Shown: positions 3,897 to 6,129 of the stretch, piece after piece
How the letters are laid out: each line of letters opens with the position of its first letter
How positions within the stretch are numbered: position 1 is the first letter of the stretch
DNA from: CAZNTZ01 sp964576135
GTDB lineage: Bacteria > Pseudomonadota > Alphaproteobacteria > Rs-D84
Assembly (NCBI GenBank): GCA_964576135.1
Contig: CAZNTZ010000033.1
Coordinates: 1-6,129, forward strand
Length of the DNA: 6,129 nt
Direction of reading: 5' to 3'
Program-made: the position numbers and the translations under genes
Notes under the pieces: generated by a model
The model's input: the letters and a program-made list of their open reading frames with translations, nothing else
Databases searched by the model: none
Told to the model about the DNA's origin: nothing

Positions 3897-6129
3897 TAAA
3901 ACAAAGACATTTGTGTTTTTGGTTTTGGCTCCGCCACTTTACCATTACATTCAAGGTTATTCAGTATCTTTTCCGCTGATTCTAAAACTGAAACTGGCAT
4001 TCCGGCCATTTTTGCCACATGAATTCCATATGAACGATTTGCAACACCTGGAACAACTTTGTGCATAAATATAACCTCGTTATTATGTTCTCGGATTTCC
4101 ATTGTCATATTAACAAAGTGTGACTCATCAGTCATAAGACTGGTCAACTCGTGATAATGTGTCGCAAATAATGTTCGTGGCTGTAAATTATTCAAAAACT
4201 GTAAAATAGCCTGGGCAATTGCCATACCGTCATAAGTTGAAGTACCGCGGCCAACTTCGTCAAAAATAATGAAACTCTTGATTGTTGCCCGATTCAAAAT
4301 GTTCGCAGTTTCTTGCATTTCGACCATAAAGGTTGATTGACCGGCTGCTAAATTATCAGATGCACCAACACGCGAAAATAGTTGATCGCAAATACCGATT
4401 GTCGCACGGGTGGCCGGAACAAAACTGCCAAGATGGGCAAGAACAACTATCAAAGCATTTTGTCGCAAATATGTTGATTTACCAGCCATATTAGGTCCGG
4501 TAAGTAATGCAATAACTTTGCCACCATTTATTAATTTGCAATCATTTTTAATAAATGTGTCACCACGACTTCGCATTATACTTTCGACAACTGGGTGGCG
4601 GCCACCTGTGATTTCAAATTTTGAATCTGCAATTATTTCTGGTCGGACCCAATCATATTCAGATGCAGAATTTGCGAGCGAAAGCCAAACATCGCAATCA
4701 GCAAGCAAATCAGCAGCAATCATTAATTCATCGGAAATTCCAACGATTTTTGAAATCAGATTTACAATAATTTCTTGTTCAATTCCATTTGCTTTATCAG
4801 ATGCACCACGAATTTCATTATCCAATTCTATAAGACGTGACGTTGTAAATCGAACATTTTGAACCATTGTCTGACGATGAATAAAATTATCTGGCGCAGC
4901 AAATAATTTGTCTGCACGAGATGCAGGAACTTCTATATGATAACCCAAAATATTATTATATTTTATTTTCAGAGTACTTATATCGGTCGCAGAAATATAT
5001 TCTGCCTGTAACGTCGCAACCAACTCTTTGGCACCATGTGCAAGCTTATTCATGTTATCAAGCGCAGAATCAAAACCAGGTTTTATAATTCCACCATCAC
5101 GGAAAAATGCTGGTAAATTATCTGATAATGCACGGGTCAATTCATCATTTAGCCCATCAAATGTTTTAAGCCCCTTAAATCTTTCAGCCAAATTTTTATT
5201 AAGACGTAATCCACAAACCTTCAATCCCGGCAGTGAATCCAAAAATTCATGCACCGCCCTTAAATCGCGCGGACCGCCACGACCAGTACTAAGACGGGAT
5301 AACGCTCTGCCTATGTCTGGTATTTTATAAAGTTCTGCCGCCAGATTATTTGCAACATCTTTGTTCAGCATTAAATGACCAATATGTTCTTGGCGAATCC
5401 TGATTTCTGATATATCACCGGAAAGTTCACGCAAAAAAGCCTGAAGTTTTCTTGCCCCAGCAGCTGTTTTTGTTTTATCAATTACATCCAACAATGATGC
5501 CCCACCGGCCAGAATCGGTGCGTCAATTTCAAGACTTTTCCAAGTTGCAGAATCAATCAAAAGACGCGCACCTGCACCTAATATTTTTGGTGTCCCGAAA
5601 TTTATTTTTGTTCCGCGCTGGGTATTTTCCAAATATGAATAAAGTATATTTTCTGCTACGCTTTTACCTTCTTTGATTCGTACAGCCTTGTTATATACAG
5701 GGGTCGTATTAAAATTTTCACGGATTTTTTTTATTATTTCTAATTCGGCTGATTCTTCTGCATAAATAACTTCTGCTGGATTTAATCGGACAAGTTCATC
5801 AAAAACGTCTTTGTTTTTTCCAATAATCAGTTCACCGGTTGAAATATCGCAAGCAACAATTTCGGAACCATTGACCGCAGCCAACCAATTTGATTTTTTT
5901 GGTGTCAATAAATTATCATCAGTCAAAGTCCCAGGCGTTAAAACACGAACTATTTTTCGTTCTATTTGTTTATGACCACGTGCCTTTGCTTCTTCTGGTG
6001 TTTCCATTTGTTCACAAATTGCAACACTGCGACCTGCTTTGACCAGGCGTCCCATATAATTATCAGAAGCATGCCATGGCACACCGCACATTGGAATATC
6101 AACACCGCGTTCGTCTGTTCCGCGATGCG
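3896..6129 (-). CDS. mutS: DNA mismatch repair protein MutS, N-terminus off the window
   Basis: The frame is open to the right edge; the first complete codons read HRGTDERGVDIP before MCGVPWHASDNY, matching the end of MutS domain I near E. coli residue 57. About 56 residues, including the mismatch-reading F-x-E motif, are missing. Present are the rest of domain I (AICEQ, LTPGTLTDDNLL), the connector, the core/lever helices, the clamp (around YNNILGYHIEVPASRADK) and the ABC-type ATPase. Walker A GPNMAGKST is at 4498-4472, Walker B IIFDEVGRGTSTYDG has Asp-Glu codons at 4261-4256, and FATHYHEL follows. MutS dimers bind mispairs and recruit MutL. The protein ends with QMSLF (3913-3899), the sliding-clamp (DnaN) binding motif, at the position of E. 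coli QMSLL (812-816), and so lacks the C-terminal tetramer-forming tail. Predicted full length is about 800 residues. The first lever-domain motif is slightly divergent (GARKLQAFLREL rather than the usual G-x-RLLR-x-WL pattern). Its upstream promoter is outside the window. Confidence 0.97.
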   Translation of the reverse strand, partial: HRGTDERGVDIPMCGVPWHASDNYMGRLVKAGRSVAICEQMETPEEAKARGHKQIERKIVRVLTPGTLTDDNLLTPKKSNWLAAVNGSEIVACDISTGELIIGKNKDVFDELVRLNPAEVIYAEESAELEIIKKIRENFNTTPVYNKAVRIKEGKSVAENILYSYLENTQRGTKINFGTPKILGAGARLLIDSATWKSLEIDAPILAGGASLLDVIDKTKTAAGARKLQAFLRELSGDISEIRIRQEHIGHLMLNKDVANNLAAELYKIPDIGRALSRLSTGRGGPRDLRAVHEFLDSLPGLKVCGLRLNKNLAERFKGLKTFDGLNDELTRALSDNLPAFFRDGGIIKPGFDSALDNMNKLAHGAKELVATLQAEYISATDISTLKIKYNNILGYHIEVPASRADKLFAAPDNFIHRQTMVQNVRFTTSRLIELDNEIRGASDKANGIEQEIIVNLISKIVGISDELMIAADLLADCDVWLSLANSASEYDWVRPEIIADSKFEITGGRHPVVESIMRSRGDTFIKNDCKLINGGKVIALLTGPNMAGKSTYLRQNALIVVLAHLGSFVPATRATIGICDQLFSRVGASDNLAAGQSTFMVEMQETANILNRATIKSFIIFDEVGRGTSTYDGMAIAQAILQFLNNLQPRTLFATHYHELTSLMTDESHFVNMTMEIREHNNEVIFMHKVVPGVANRSYGIHVAKMAGMPVSVLESAEKILNNLECNGKVAEPKPKTQMSLF

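Noticed and set aside
6089..6091. ATG that could be read as the start of MutS
   Set aside because: The frame continues upstream to the window edge with conserved MutS domain I residues, so this is an internal methionine and the gene is cut by the edge.

Overview
The window is a tightly packed block of housekeeping genes, all on the minus strand. Read in the direction of transcription (right to left) the order is: mutS (5' end off the right edge), truB, rpsO, pnp, ybaB/ebfC, and a tRNA-Val(UAC) whose 3' end runs off the left edge. I saw no mobile element, CRISPR array, phage gene or defence gene, and no clear undescribed system. The interest lies in gene junctions, an RNA leader and a few residue-level oddities.

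Organism: the base composition is AT-rich (roughly 40% GC by eye). PNPase and S15 wording (for example the PNPase stretch GRRELGHGNLAWRAI and the S15 stretch LTERIRNLTEH) looks alphaproteobacterial. The tRNA-Val sequence and the truB-rpsO-pnp order fit this. I infer an AT-rich, probably uncultured or host-associated alphaproteobacterium; I cannot name a genus.

Layout: mutS (mismatch repair ATPase) ends in a sliding-clamp motif, and its stop codon shares a base with the truB start (TAATG). truB (tRNA U55 pseudouridine synthase) is followed after 9 bp by rpsO (ribosomal protein S15), whose Shine-Dalgarno overlaps the truB stop. rpsO ends inside a perfect 15-bp hairpin followed by U-rich sequence, a likely terminator. 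A consensus-like promoter starts at the base of that hairpin and probably drives pnp with a leader of about 100 nt. In that leader a 10-bp inverted repeat could hide the pnp Shine-Dalgarno. pnp (polynucleotide phosphorylase) is followed after 12 bp by ybaB/ebfC (nucleoid-associated protein), then 50 bp later by the tRNA gene.

How the genes relate: truB-rpsO-pnp is the tail of the widespread nusA-infB-rbfA-truB-rpsO-pnp translation and RNA-decay cluster. Here mutS sits where rbfA/infB usually are, and ybaB sits after pnp instead of beside dnaX/recR. Likely transcription units are mutS-truB-rpsO (ending at the hairpin, perhaps with read-through) and pnp-ybaB, perhaps reading on into the tRNA. 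No gene-free stretch exceeds 161 bp.
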